NCBI RefSeq assembly: GCF_910591885.1
Contig: NC_063277.1
Coordinates: 13,826,001 to 13,890,000 of the forward strand
DNA length: 64,000 nucleotides
From: Bombus terrestris
Lineage: Eukaryota; Arthropoda; Insecta; Hymenoptera; Apidae
Direction of reading: 5' to 3'
Shown here: positions 37,545 to 50,459 of the stretch, piece by piece
Layout of the letters: each line of letters opens with the position of its first letter
How positions within the stretch are numbered: position 1 is the stretch's first letter
The notes under the pieces: model-generated
What the model was told of the DNA's origin: nothing
Seen by the model: only the letters and a program-made list of their open reading frames with translations
The model's database searches: none
Position numbers and translations under genes: made by a program

Positions 37545-40204
37545 GAAAAAAATAGAATTCGATATTTAGTTTTCTATTGGGATTGAGAGTCTGCAAGCAG
37601 GCGTCAATTTTTATATAAAAAATTACAGTATCAATCTTGCATGTTTCATCCATCAGTACCTCTCTGAACCAGACGCATTACTTTTGTAACGCGAAACAGC
37701 ACATGGAAAAAGTGGTGTAAAGCTTGACTTGGAGCTATGGAAGCGACGTGACGCGGATTCAATTCTATTTCCATTGCAATCGAATGACGTAGAACGATAT
37801 CAAAGGCATGGATGAATTTAAAGAAAACACAGGAGAGCGAGAGAGCTTTTACGTTCTCCAACACACAAGACTCGGAGACTTCGCGTTCCTACGTTCTTTA
37901 AAAAGACAGCATTCTTTAGTAGAGAGATTTCACATTTTTCTTTTTTAATTAATGGTACCAACGAGAAGTTTCTGCGTCCTTAACCATCGATCTCGATATC
38001 GGTTGTACGACGAAAGCAGAGCGCCATGCATTGAAACGGGTCGTACAATAACTTCTATAATGTTTAGTGCGTCGGCTGAGCTCAGGCGTTAAATGGATTT
38101 TCTTTCATCGTTAAACGCGTCTGATAGCGATTCGAACGACCAGGCTAAAGGTAAATTGAATGGAACTCTAGGTTTCGTCAAATTCCGATTACTTCGTATT
38201 ATTAAAGAATAGGAAGCGGAAAGGAGCTTAAATAAGCAATGGAAAATAGAAAATTAAGAATTTGAGAGAGATTGACGTGGGACATTAAAGATAAGGTATG
38301 AAATGTAAAATGTAAAAATAGAATGGGACGATTAAAATTCTAACGAAAGTTACTTCATTTCTCCGTGCTTCGTTAAACCGTGCTCTTTACGAAAGAAAAT
38401 AGAAACGAAACATTTAGAACTCATCGCGTTTTACTCCCTTTCTTTCTTTACCAGAGCGCAGAACAAAGCCGAGGTCAGTAAGAGCGAGTGGTGAAATACG
38501 CGCATTACATTTGTATATCGTTAAATGGGACGTTAGCGCGATTCAGGGTGTGCATTCGTTTTCATTAACCGTCATTATGAACTAAGAGGATTTGCGGTAC
38601 AAAATTTTTGCTCGCAAACTTGCTCGGAAATCGAAATTTATGGTGACCACCCATGGAAGACCCATTCGTTTGTCGTTCAAAAACCTTGCGCGACTTTTGC
38701 ATTTTCTTACGCAGACGTGTAGAAACTTACCTACTTGAATTTGCAGTAATGTGACGGAAAAGCATTCAGCTTTAATCCTAACGCATATTTTGAAATCTGT
38801 AGAAATCTACGGAAATGAACAAATTCCAAGAATTCTCGAAAAACTACCGACGCAGTTGTCTGCCTGTTATTGCACAGTAGACCTTGAAGAATTCCGGATT
38901 ATCGTGGTAACCAGCGCATTCTACCGTGATACAAGAAATACAGCAGCGTTATCGGATTCTCGTTATGATAAGTATGTTCGTGTCGCAATTTATTTCTTCG
39001 ACGTATAACGCCGTGTCGTCTCGAGTTTCGCCACGTTCACGCCATTTACCCTTAACGATAAATCGATATCGAGACTGCTAGGTGGATGTGAACGTTAATT
39101 ATCGATGAGGCTACCTTCGCTTCTCCAGCTGTTTTCCTTCATCGAACTTCTACGCAGAAATCGAAGTTACCGACATGCATAGGTATCGAGTGCAATGCTT
39201 CAGAAGATTGACAGAATATAGAATAACTAATTATGATTGAGGAAAGCCGGTGAAATTTGTGGAAACGTAAACTACCTTCGAAGTAAACGCAAGACTTAAG
39301 ATCGGCAGAGAGAAAGCAAAGAAGCGGCGCAAAGCTTGAACGAGCTCGAACGACGAGAAACGGTATCTTGTGTCGGTAAACCGTACGACATGTCTAATTA
39401 CAAGTTAACTCGAACCGAAGCTCCCGTTCGTCTTAGATAGGGAGGGAAACTTACGCCATTACGAACTTGTAGCCGTCACGCAACGGCGTAATTACTTTGC
39501 GACGACAGCCCACCCAGGTCCTTTTTCCGACCTAACGAGAATCTTCTACCATGTTTCACAACATCGAACGCATCGAGCTCATTTTCAGAAAAATCGTTTT
39601 CAGCAAACTCGTCCTATTGCTGCATAGATATGCATTCGAAAATTAGTTGTATTGCATCGAAGTTTAAAGTAACCTTTTAAACGAGTTACATAATAAATAA
39701 TTGCTTTATAATTGTATCGATTATCAAACTGCACAATATGATACTTCTTGATACGATCGCTATGGAATATTATTAGAGAAGGAAAATTCATATCGGCAAG
39801 GATATCAGGAAGTGTAAAATTTCCTTTTGCAATGGTACAGGTCAGTTAACATTCTGCCATTTTATTGGCTATTTAGGCACATGACGGTAAATCGCTCGAG
39901 AAGTTAGACAGTTGCAGTCGTCGAGGCGCTCCTGACCAAACTCTAAGAGTAACACCAGAAACTACTATAAATTTTCTTACAATTTACGAGACGCCAACGG
40001 AACTCGGTTCTGGCGCCCCAGGAGAACGCCGTTTCCGTGGTACTCGCATGACATTGCAACCTCTCTTCTCCTTCTCCTTTCAAAAATTGGTCAAAGAATT
40101 CAAATAATTTCGCGAATACTTGTTAATTTTCTAGTTAGGATTAAACTTTGTTTTTATAGTAGTTACAATTTTAATCCTCACGACAGGTTTAAATCTGTTG
40201 CGTT

Positions 40205-40242
40205 TAGGTTCGAGACTAGTTAAAAGGGAATGTTCGAACCTA
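40205..40242. repeat. Perfect 9-bp inverted repeat
   Basis: TAGGTTCGA (40205-40213) and TCGAACCTA (40234-40242) with a 20-base loop. The GGTTCGA resembles a tRNA B box, but no cloverleaf surrounds it. Confidence 0.5.
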
Positions 40243-41051
40243 CTTGTGTTTAACTTTGAATCCATTACTAGTTCTCTGTTTAATCTATCTCATTTTCCAT
40301 GAAATTTAAAACCATCTGTGCTTTCCATTACCTATGAAGTCTATTTTCGTAGATTAAATTAACTGTATTGATTGCGCTGGTTTCGTCGTGGACGAACGAA
40401 TAAGAATCCCCAAAATTGGAGTAAAATTCTCTTTCGAGCTTTCTGACGAATCGTGGGGCAAATAACGAGTTCTAGCGATTGGACGAAAGCTTCTCGTATG
40501 CACGGCCAAGAAGGCAGATCTCTCGAACACGGGCCAAAAGGGACATGCAAACATAATTTCGTGTGGCCTGGGCCACCCCCTTGTTCCTCTGTTCCAAGCC
40601 CCGGTAGCTGGTATTTGCGTGAAGCTAAATTGAATGGCCGAACGAAACGAGCGGCTTCGCCTCTAGCCCGGAATCGGGTTAATCCGGACGAGCCATTGAA
40701 TTCATTTTTAGCATCTACCTTGAATCGTTCGTCCTCGGAGCGAGTCGAGTCGCGTAGCATCCGGTTTCGATGAGTCTGAGAATTTTAGCATTCCATTCCG
40801 TTCGTTTCATGCCTCTAAACTAATATTTCCTCCAATAATTATGACTGTAGCTTAACAAATCAGTATAGCCAGTATATCCAAAGGGATCTAAGTTGAAACC
40901 GCAATCTTCTTCGACGTACGATCGATGAGTTAGGATCGTATAGTCAAAACAGATAGACACAAGCTGATAGTATTGTAACTGATTCCTGGATTAGTTGACT
41001 GGTTATTGGTTGATTGATATCCCGATGGCATATAGGGCTGCGTTTCTAACC

Positions 41052-41086
41052 AGTTGGGAAAGCTGGCTTCTGAGCCAGAGACAACT
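41052..41086. repeat. Two-part hairpin
   Basis: AGTTG (41052-41056) with CAACT (41082-41086), and CTGGCT (41063-41068) with AGCCAG (41073-41078) around loop TCTG. The surrounding stretch 40980-41255 has fewer CpGs than its neighbours and an 86-codon open frame, and could be an old insertion. Confidence 0.45.
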
Positions 41087-41515
41087 CAAAGATACTGTAT
41101 CTAAAACTATTAAACAGTTGGTGGGTTCGTTTACGACTACGATCCTTGGGGATTATTATAGATGCAGTAACACCGGTTTGACACGGAAGACAGGATTAAA
41201 CAGCAGGCAAAGTGATGAATATGATAATGTTGCTCGTAAAACGGTTGGAAATTGAAGCTACTTCATCGTCAAATGTGTCGATGATCGTATTCTATGTTCG
41301 AGATCTTATTACGCTACTTATTACGAAGAATAATTAATTAAACTTATCGTAATAAAAATATCGAGTTTGAATCTATCGAAATTTCGTATAAAAATTCAAC
41401 GTACATAGAAGTTTGATTTTAACATTGGTAAACCAATCCAAAAATTTGGAATTTCGTGTTCGATATTCGTGCAGCAGAGAACATATTTCATCTCGTATCA
41501 GAATTGTCGATGACG

Positions 41516-41539
41516 AAAAAAAAAATAAAAAAACAAAAA
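41516..41539. repeat. A-rich tract
   Basis: A runs broken by single T and C. Confidence 0.85.
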
Positions 41540-44500
41540 GGCAGAAACAAGAGTAAATAGACTTGGAACCAGCCGACGAACGTCGGAATTGGCGGAAATG
41601 TCGCTGGGTTTCGATAGCCCGCGGGGGGGAGAGGGGACGAACGGCGTTATCGCGGCGACAACCGTGTCAAAATGTAGATAGCGGCGGATTTGCGTGCGCT
41701 GTCACTCGTTACGACGGGTTACGTCGTTCAAATTGGCTCAATAAAATAGTTACGAGGACGCCACCATTATCGATACAATAGCGCCGCTGGTGAAATCCAT
41801 TTCGACCAAGCAGCTTGATACAACGATCCTCGATACGAAAACGTTTAAACAAACGGTCAAACGTTCGAACTTTTTCATCCGCACCACGGATATCCAAGAT
41901 ATCCATTTCTTGTTATTCCTCTACTTCGTTTTCTCGCCAGTGGACAGTATGAATATTGTTCGAAATATGTCTGAACGCATCGACGTTCTATTGACGTTTC
42001 GCCATAGCAATTTCGTTCTCCTTGGATATTTATAAGTTTCCAATTATAATAACTAAGTTATATTCAACGAACCAAGATTAAAGAATGAGCACCATTAATA
42101 ATTTAAAATGGTTCTGTATATGCTCCATTTGGAAATGAGCGAGGAATAGTTTCCTGATGCTCTGATGGAGGCTGGATGTTGGCCGTAAAAGACACGTATG
42201 CGAGGAACAGCTTAAGATATAATTTTTCTTTAGCGGTCGCGGATCATCCAGACATTTTTCATGCTAAGCTTCCATCCGGCGGCGCCAACCAACGGGCCCC
42301 CGTCCTTCTCTTTGCCACGTTAACCGTGCTACCCTTGATCCTCCCTTGTTCTTTTTACCGGGACCGAGTCGGCGGCGCATTATCAAGCTTCCACGGGCCG
42401 CCACGCCCGTCCAAATTGCACGAAATGAAATCCCAAGCGGAGCTTGCGAATCGCTGTGCCGCCTCGCTTTTCCGCCGGGAAGAATGCGTCTACCGGACCG
42501 ACGGAGTATTCGCCAGCATTTCCCGCAGTTTATCTCCAAGCAGAAGGGAATGGGTCGTTGCATTTGCTCGTCCAGGCGACGCGTAATTACAGTTATTCGA
42601 AGACGAATCGCCATCTTTTCCGTTTCATTTGATACGCAATGGAAAAGATATCTGCTCGGTGTTGGTTTCCCGTACATAGAGATCGTACGTGAGATGGCTT
42701 TAATATAGAAATCAGGAAAGGAATTTTGGAATTTTGAACAGTGCGGTTCTTCCTTGCTTTCCTTTTTACAAATCGCAAGAAACCCTTATTCGTGTTAAAT
42801 CGTATCGTCTGCCACGATTCAGGGAACTCGCATGTGAACGAGCACAGTCCTTTATGTTAATCTTTTTACGGCGCACGAAACTGGGATGCGAAACGTTTCC
42901 CAACCGGTCGAATATTATTCAGTAGCAGCGATCCGTGCTGTTTTTAATTTAATCCGATGCGTTCGACGAATACACGTAAGGGGATGAACGCATAAATATG
43001 TCAGGTATAAATCAATCGGAGGGTAGATCGCCTTATTTTTCGTAGCGCGCACTGGTATTCGAATTTCTAAGCAGCCGCGGTCGAATCCGGCGAATACAAA
43101 ATACGGCCGAGCAAGAAAGACCATTCGCATTCGGCGTATATCCGCGGGAAATCGATACGTCGCGTCGTACGTTCGCGTTCCAGTCGCGAACAGAAACTGC
43201 TGCTTTGTGAGAAGTTTATGTTAATTGACCGTGGAATATCGAATTAATTTATTTTCCTTCTTTATGATGGCTATAAAAATGCCACAAAAATATTTTCAAC
43301 GCTACTTCCTTTAGGTGCCTTAAAACGATGTAGCTATTTGTTACCACAGAATTAGCGAGGACGTTAGTACGAGAATATAGCAACGAGGTTAAATATGGTA
43401 AATGACACTTGTAATTTTTAGAGGGCATATAGAAAACAAATTCGTGTGTATAAATATATAGGAAAGTGAATGTAAAGTAAGGGTACCTCATTAGGGTCAG
43501 TGTAATATAATCACGTGGAAATGGCTTTCGAATCTCGACACTCTAATATACATCTTTTCCTGAATAATTACTGGTGCACGCAGAATATACACGGTGGTTC
43601 CGAAGTCGTAATACAACTGGGAAGAATTATTTCGTACGTGGAAGTAGCACGAATTATTTCGGTGATGCAAGAATATAAAATAAAACAGTAATGACACGCG
43701 TGTTTGATACGTCGAGCAAGAATCTCTCTGCAATATTAAGGTCAGTGTTTTCAAATATTTCGTACATTATTAGAGCAATTAAAATATTTATGGTTGGATG
43801 CAACGTTAAAGGCGTAAAAGAAAGTAACGTTAGTAATATCTTTCACTTACTGTTACATAAGAAATTACCTTCTTTCAGGATGTATCGCGATTTTACAGTC
43901 GCCTCGTACGTATGCAAAGTTGTGTATAATTTGTGAATTATTGTAGTGATTTAATTAATCTAGAGATTAAAAAATTAATTTGTCTATAAGATACCAAGTT
44001 ATGGAAGTCATATAACTATTACCATTATTCGTACGAAGTACGCGTTAAGTAGCAGGTATAAAGCAATTAAGCGACTAATGCAACGACCACATCAACAATG
44101 TGTGGATAGTGTTATCTGTATTACGATATAAATGCATACACTGAAGTCAATTAATCGCACTTTGTACGAAATAACAATGTAAAAGGAGAAACGGGTAATT
44201 TTCGAGCGATTAAATCGAGAATTTGAGAACGATACTTTAACGGGCAGGTAGGAGGCATTTATGATGCAAGAAACTCTCTTAAAAGCGTAAGTGCTTTTTG
44301 CAACTTCGGTTACCAGCTCGTTCTTTCGTAACTTCACGCGGCAAATTGTTCGTTAAATTTTTAACACTGGGTCGTTAGGGCGTCCGTGTTCGCGTACTGG
44401 TGTCGAAAATTAAGAAAGAAAGCAGTAATATTTCCAACGGTCTCCAATTAAGAGCCATTGGGATTTTAAAGAGCTATTCCACTTCTTGCCATTTCTTTCA

Positions 44501-45130
44501 TACTTCCGTGATTCTTCTGTTTCCCAACATAATCTGTTCGCTTAATTGCAAAAATGGGTCAAACACTTACAACTGCAACTTGAATTTCTAACATACCGAT
44601 CCACATTTTTTTCACGAAGAGCAAAACGATCTCAAGTACAAAGCACTCTTTTGCAGCTGCCAACACCATCAACACAACGAACAATAGTGTTCGCGTGGAC
44701 ACGGTCAGCGATTCAGGTTAGCGAAATAAAATCCTTAATGATCCCCAAGAAACCTTCGTTGCTCGTAGTCGTCACGGGATCAGGGAGGAGGGCGTGATCA
44801 ATTACATTTCAACGTTTCTCTCGATCGTGCACGTATTGTCGCTCTTTCCATTCCTCCGGAGAAACTAAAAGGGGTGTGGAAGACAACAGAAATCCGCTAC
44901 GAAACAGCTCGTCCCCGCAATGCCACGGGCTATTATATGCTATTACCTCGTTTTTGTCACGTGTATACGCGGTTACGCGTGAAGATAGCGTAGTGTCTCG
45001 AAGTGGCCGTTCTTCTGTGAGACGTGCAGCGTTTGGAACGGATGAAGAGAGGATAGGCAACGAAATTGGACGAGGGAGGTAGCGGTGATGCTGGAGAAAT
45101 TTCACTCGCGACATTCACGACTGCTCCTCC

Positions 45131-45420
45131 TTTTCCTTCGGGAGAAGGCGGGGGAGGAAGGGCGAGGCAAAAGAATAGGAGAGAAAGAAAGGGAAAAAAG
45201 AAGAAAATGGCAGCAGTTGAGCTACCGTAGAAAATTACCTCCATCCGTTTATCCGACTACCATCAGATCTTGCGTGCCCTCAACCCCACCAGCTTGTGCC
45301 TCGTTTCATCGTTTTGCTCTTACTCCTTTTTCGCCTTCTACTCCGGCAGTCTCTTCTACTCTTGCTTCTTTTTTTCCCTCTTTGTTCCTCGTATTGGTTT
45401 CTCTGACGTCTCTCCCCTGC
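45131..45420. repeat. Opposed purine-rich and pyrimidine-rich tracts
   Basis: The + strand is purine-rich from about 45131 to 45215 and pyrimidine-rich from about 45299 to 45420, separated by ordinary sequence. Parts are roughly complementary (GGAAAAAAGAAGAAAA against CTTCTTTTTTTCCC). The 136-codon open frame spanning it is a composition effect. Confidence 0.5.
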
Positions 45421-48161
45421 GTGCTTGCAGACTCTGCGTTTCCGCTGGCTTCTTGCTGGCACGCGGAGATCGTCAGGGGGTCTCAGGATTTCTAGCCGAA
45501 GCGTTTGACCCTTTCACACGTCTTCTCTTCCGTTCCTAAGCGTTTTCTGCTCGATGAGTTTCTACGAATTCCGGGACACTCGGCGGGTGCTATGAAACAT
45601 TCGGAGGAAGGACGAAATTCGAACGAATGTTTGCATGGAGCGTGGTGCGAGTTTGGGAATTGCGTGGAAATTAGACGAGAATGATCTTGCTGATTTCAGT
45701 AACGAATTACGTAGTTGTGGTACATTTTTTCGATATTATCTAAAAAGGTGTATGCTTTTTATCTATCTGTATTATACTTGAAAGTATGTATTGTAAGAGA
45801 AACGCATTTACCTTCATCCCTGCACGTATCGTCGGTATGGCGAAGAAGCAGCGACTGGATGGTAGTGCCTCTTTAAATAATTAAGAAATACCAAACTTCG
45901 GTGCGAGCAAGAGAGAATTTTAATTCAAATTTGCGACCTTCCAGCGTGACTGGAAACTCGTGGTGACGAGTTCTATTGTACGGAATTATCTACTTTTCCA
46001 GTAACTTAAATTAATTTACAATTTGTATTCCAGTTGCCCAATACCGACACGTCGCGTACAAGAGTATTCGAATGAACAAACTGTCCTTCCACATTATTCA
46101 ACTATTTCCCAACAAACGAAATGCCTCAACGAGCCGAGATAAATCAATCAGGAAACTTTCTCGGAGTACTCAATTGCCAGACCGAAAATAAATCGAAGAA
46201 CTTCGATAACAATTTGCCTGATGGAAAAAGCCTTACAATACAGACCACAAAATAACTTGATTCGTAAAACGAATCGTTGAAATCCAAGAAATCCGGGTGC
46301 CCGGCTTGGGTAACGTTTACGAGTCGATAATCGTGGAGGAGAACGCGTGGAAAGCAAGCGTGGAAGATAATAAAGACACGGGGAAAGTGAAACTGTAGCA
46401 AGGAATTGCTTTTAGCCTCTTCTCGATTGCTTCTCGCCTCTGCCGATTATTTACCCCGCGAATAATACTACAGTGGGATTATCTATTTATGTGTTTTCAA
46501 GTGGATTCACAGTATCGCTTACGTATATGATATCAAGTAAATGGATCATAAATGAACACAATTTTGCAGCAGCTAGCACGCAATCGAACCAACGTACAAT
46601 CAACTTTAGTAGAAAAAATGTGTTAACTTAACAAATCTTGTTAACTGATCATTTTCCCTTTTAAATAAATTGTTTATTGAGTTTAGAGTCACAAACCTAC
46701 GAATGTAAGGTGGGGAATTCTATTCATATATGAAACTGAAATAACGAGAAGGAGAAAAATTGTAGGGTGCATGTAGCAGATAAAAGAAGGCGAAAAAGTA
46801 CGGTGCTCCATGCGAGCGATTTATTAGGCGACATCCAGGGCGGCTCAACCATTTGTTCTGTCGCACCGCCTATTTTCCAAGCGAAATTGAGTTCTCTGAA
46901 ACGAAATGTCGCTGCAGAAACATACCGACGAATATAGTCTGCATTTATTCGTTTTTCGTAAGTCTAATCGCTTTGCATGTTTATATAAAGCTACAGAAAA
47001 ATATAACGTAAGTTCGTATATTTCGATAGTCTTCTAATTTTCTCGAGCCATACGCTCACTAATACGGTACAAGATTTTTTCTAATAGACGTCGATGTTCG
47101 CAAGATGCGCGACTTTCGAAGACCGCAGACTTTTCAGATATCTAGCAAAGACCTTTTGCTTTCTCGAGGCTTTTTGAGACTTCCTCATCGAGCTCAAAGT
47201 ATACGAGAGCACTCTACATCGCATCAAGCACTTCAAGAGCTTTGCAACCTTTGATAATCGGCTCTTCTTTCGTTATCACTAATCTATTATAGTTCCATTT
47301 TCTCTCTTGAAAAATTCGGTCCAAGATAAAATTACTGTCGAGTAGCGCCTATCTGTGTATTATTTTAATAAAAAAAATGTTAGACTGGTCTCTATAGAAC
47401 CAGGAAGCTGGCAAGCACTCACTGTGAAGGCAACCCGCGAAATATCTTTTTTACGATCGCGTTTTCACCAGGACGAATGACGAACTCGTAAAGACTTTGA
47501 TCCCGGGTTGCGACGCTTTAGATTGGGATCTGCAAGCACACTGCCACAGACAAGAATAAAGTCTAGAATTTTATATGTCTATAGAATTCGATCCAATACT
47601 GGTTTACCTTTACGCGAAATACCTACTCTCATACTCGCGGATAAACGATTCTTTGCAACGATTAATATCGAATAGAAACTATTATGTTACTAAATTTTAA
47701 TTTGATACAGAAGCTTGAAATTTACAATTGAAACTTTGTATTAGATTTCATTTATTATTGAGTTGATCTGCTGGCAATCCGATTCTTATCCGATCGATGA
47801 TATTTTAGATGGTCCTTATTAGACGCATTAGTGGTAAAGTACTCAGCAAATTTCAATCTCGCAGCTTCTCATTTTCAACAAAACCCGAGCGACGTTCGCC
47901 CGCTTAAGGGCTTTAAGAAAGAAATTCTCCAGCATCTACTTTCCTGTTGAATTATTCATCGCGAGGCAGACTATCGTCGACCTTTATCACCGTTTAATTC
48001 AGCCGTATCGCGGCAAAGCATCGACGACAGCATGCCAGGGGAAAATCGGAAACGCCTGGAAGTTTGTCGTTTTGTACATGCCAGGATCGCACCCCGTGGG
48101 TGTATTATATTTTACATACATATGGCCTCCGATGATACTCACCCGTTTAACGAGGAATATT

Positions 48162-48203
48162 CCGCGAAACTATGTCCGCGAAATTGTGTCCACGAAATTG
48201 TAC
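48162..48203. repeat. Tandem repeat, three 14-bp units
   Basis: CCGCGAAACTATGT, CCGCGAAATTGTGT and CCACGAAATTGTAC lie head to tail, with substitutions only and no indels. Confidence 0.8.
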
Positions 48204-49062
48204 GCGATATCGTATAAATATCGTCACGATATTATTTCAGTAAAGAGTACTATTTACGATGTACAAAATACTAAAATTTGCAATGTACAAATATCATAAA
48301 TTTCTGACTTTTTGACATTTTCCAAACGAACAATTTAACGAACGATACAAAATATCGGTGTCTTTTTTCATATCAGAGATGTATGTAAGTACTCGTTATT
48401 CTAGAAACGCTTGTCAGTTCTAAAATTAACGAGAGTTTCACGAGGTGCCAGCCACGGAGGTTGGCTATGATTTCAAATCTCAGAATAGGTTTTAGTACCC
48501 TTTTTCCGATCTCTCCTAGAAAATACTCGGAGAAAGTTCTCTGCGAATAAAAGTACGTTCCTGCGCGTGCACGCGACAAAACTGCCTGCCGGCTATTATA
48601 AGAGTGTTGAGGCGTTATGATGGACAGTTATAAAGTACAAAGTTCTCAATTACCCAAGTTTCCGGATGAAAACACGAATCGCGCGCGGTGAAGTGCATGG
48701 GAAAGTTTCCGGAGAGCCTTTCGCTATCTAAGAGCGCGGAACTTCCTGTCAAATCTTATTTGGCGTAAAAACGCATGCTACCCCAACTGTTTATCATTAA
48801 CCCTTAGTACTGGTTGTTAAGCGTGTCTCCGGTCTAAAGCAATTACAATTTATCAGAGTGAAATATGACTCTTCCCTTGCTGCGAACAATTTTCCGTCTA
48901 ATTAATTGATTAAAGTCTTGGGAAATTGAATAGGCAATAGAAACCTCGTACACGCACGATATGGTAGCCCTGATTGCGATAACACTTGCTTTAATAGATC
49001 AGGACGTGACAAATTGTTCTCGAACGAAAGTACCTTGACGGGAAGGAGTCAGCATGAAGCTT

Positions 49063-49246
49063 GATTCAGACTAGCGATCACGGTACGGTCAGATTACGTC
49101 ATGTCAGGCACCGGTCAAGAGATTTTCATTTGACTCGATCGAACCACCTGCATACTGTGAATGCTTTCGTTGTATTACGTGTAAACGATTTTGACCGGTG
49201 CTTCACTCGATGTGATCTGATCGTAGCGTGATCGTCAGTATGAATC
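49063..49246. repeat. Long imperfect inverted repeat (hairpin or MITE candidate)
   Basis: The left arm from GATTCA (49063) to CCGGTCAA (about 49118) is matched in reverse complement by about 49191-49246. Shared blocks in order are GATTCA, ACT, CGATCACG, TACG, TCAGAT and the perfect GCACCGGTCAA. Arms are about 56 bp with roughly a quarter mismatched, around a loop of about 72 bases. No clear flanking duplication was seen, so a transposon origin is not proven. The length and mismatch pattern would also allow a structured intronic RNA. Confidence 0.75.
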
Positions 49247-49801
49247 GTCCCTTAATAGCTGTTGGTTATTCGCACACTCGATGAGGCGGGTAACTAATTA
49301 TTTGCAAAAGGGCGAATTTATTCTTTCAGTTTGGATTATCGTTAGCCACGCACTTCACTGGTTTGCGTAAGTCTCGTAACGATATATGACGTGTCAAGGA
49401 AGACTGATCACCAGGCAGGACTGCGCGTTCACGACTGTAAAACGATCACTTTATATTCCGACGTACACTACGATTCTCTGGAGACTCGTACAAACGAGAT
49501 TGCGTGGAACCACCTGCTTCTGATTTAATTATTTATTCTGGTCAATTTTTAATATCTGACCAATTGAACGATCTGGTTGTCCGTTGTATTTTCACAAGCA
49601 GATTTTATACAGATTCTATGTGATACGATGAAAAATGAGCTATTTTATATTGAGGAAATTGTCTGCATTCTGTGCTAACAGCTTTCGGTATTCTGATCAA
49701 TATTCAGAAATAAGCAAGCGCGCGGAAGTTTCTTATAATAGCGTTAGCCAAAGGTTTCTGCTCAAATTGTTTGTCTTGATTAATGACAAAATCCAAACTT
49801 A

Positions 49802-50098
49802 GCGGGCGATAACCCGCGTATCCTATACCGAGCCAGCGCTGCAAAATAATGTTGATTAACTTTGAATTAACTGGAACTTAGCAGAGTCCCTGCCAATGCC
49901 TGAGGGAGATCTAACCAAGACCTGACTACGACCAAAGCGGACACGCACCGACTACTCCCAGGGATAACCAAAATCCAAGTTAGACACTACTAGAGCCTAA
50001 CAGAGGGTAACGAAGTCCCAACCAAGGCGTCGTTGGCCCTCCTGGGACAAGAAGGGGCTGCCTGCAACTTAGATCCCTCTCTGAACCAACAAACACTT
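49802..50098. mobile_element. Compositionally distinct stretch, possible transposon relic
   Basis: About 300 bases with fewer CpGs and different word use from its surroundings. Recurring words are CTAACCAAGACC, ATAACCAAAATCC and CCAACCAAGGCG, and AAAATCCAA occurs both just before it (49789) and within it (about 49969). It starts with a GCGGG/CCCGC hairpin (49802-49817). No terminal repeats, target duplication or known coding domain was found, so assignment as a mobile element is inference. Confidence 0.25.
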
Positions 50099-50433
50099 AA
50101 CTACGATTTGGTCACAGTAGGTGAATTATGAAGAAATCTCCCTTTAAGGGGCAATAATTCTTCGCTTTTATTCGTTCGTACAATTCTTAAAAACCTGTAA
50201 ATTAAATAGTACGAGAGAAACAACTTTTTGATGAAACTTCTTTCATTGAAACTCTTTGTTGAAAAACACATGGTGTGGTACAACGTGCAACCGAAGGAAA
50301 AGTATATCGTTCTGGAAATATCAAAGGATATCTGAAAGTGAGTTATTTCTAGTTGAAATATATTCTTAATATTTCCTTTTGTTCGTCCGTATAAATAGCA
50401 TTTGGATATTTTGTTCAAGTCGAAGGAGAAAAG

Positions 50434-50459
50434 CGGAATCGGAATCGGAATCGGAATCG
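50434..50459. repeat. (CGGAAT)4 hexanucleotide repeat
   Basis: Four perfect hexamers plus two bases. Read in frame it gives alternating Gly-Ile on + or Arg-Phe on -. Confidence 0.95.

Larger units (their letters stand above)
28618..41050. other. Intron 2 block, mainly unrecognised sequence
   Basis: Contains a short tandem cluster at 30362-30400, (GTCGC)n at 34295-34315, (CT)12 at 35201-35224, two poly-A runs (36920-36938, 37527-37544) and a 9-bp perfect hairpin at 40205-40242. Frames such as 28882-29199 and 40359-40760 carry no recognisable domain. Confidence 0.5.
41087..48161. other. Intron 2 block with GC-rich patches
   Basis: A-rich simple sequence at 41516-41539, a GC-rich patch at about 42265-42560 and purine/pyrimidine skewed tracts at 45131-45420. 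The overlapping frames in the GC-rich patch are open on both strands because of composition. No gene supported. Confidence 0.5.

Noticed and set aside
42264..42708. Overlapping 137-, 136- and 120-codon frames on both strands
   Set aside because: The GC-rich patch lacks stops in several frames at once, the usual sign of composition rather than coding.
45085..45495. 136-codon plus-strand frame
   Set aside because: It is Lys/Glu-rich then Ser/Phe-rich, tracking the purine then pyrimidine skew.
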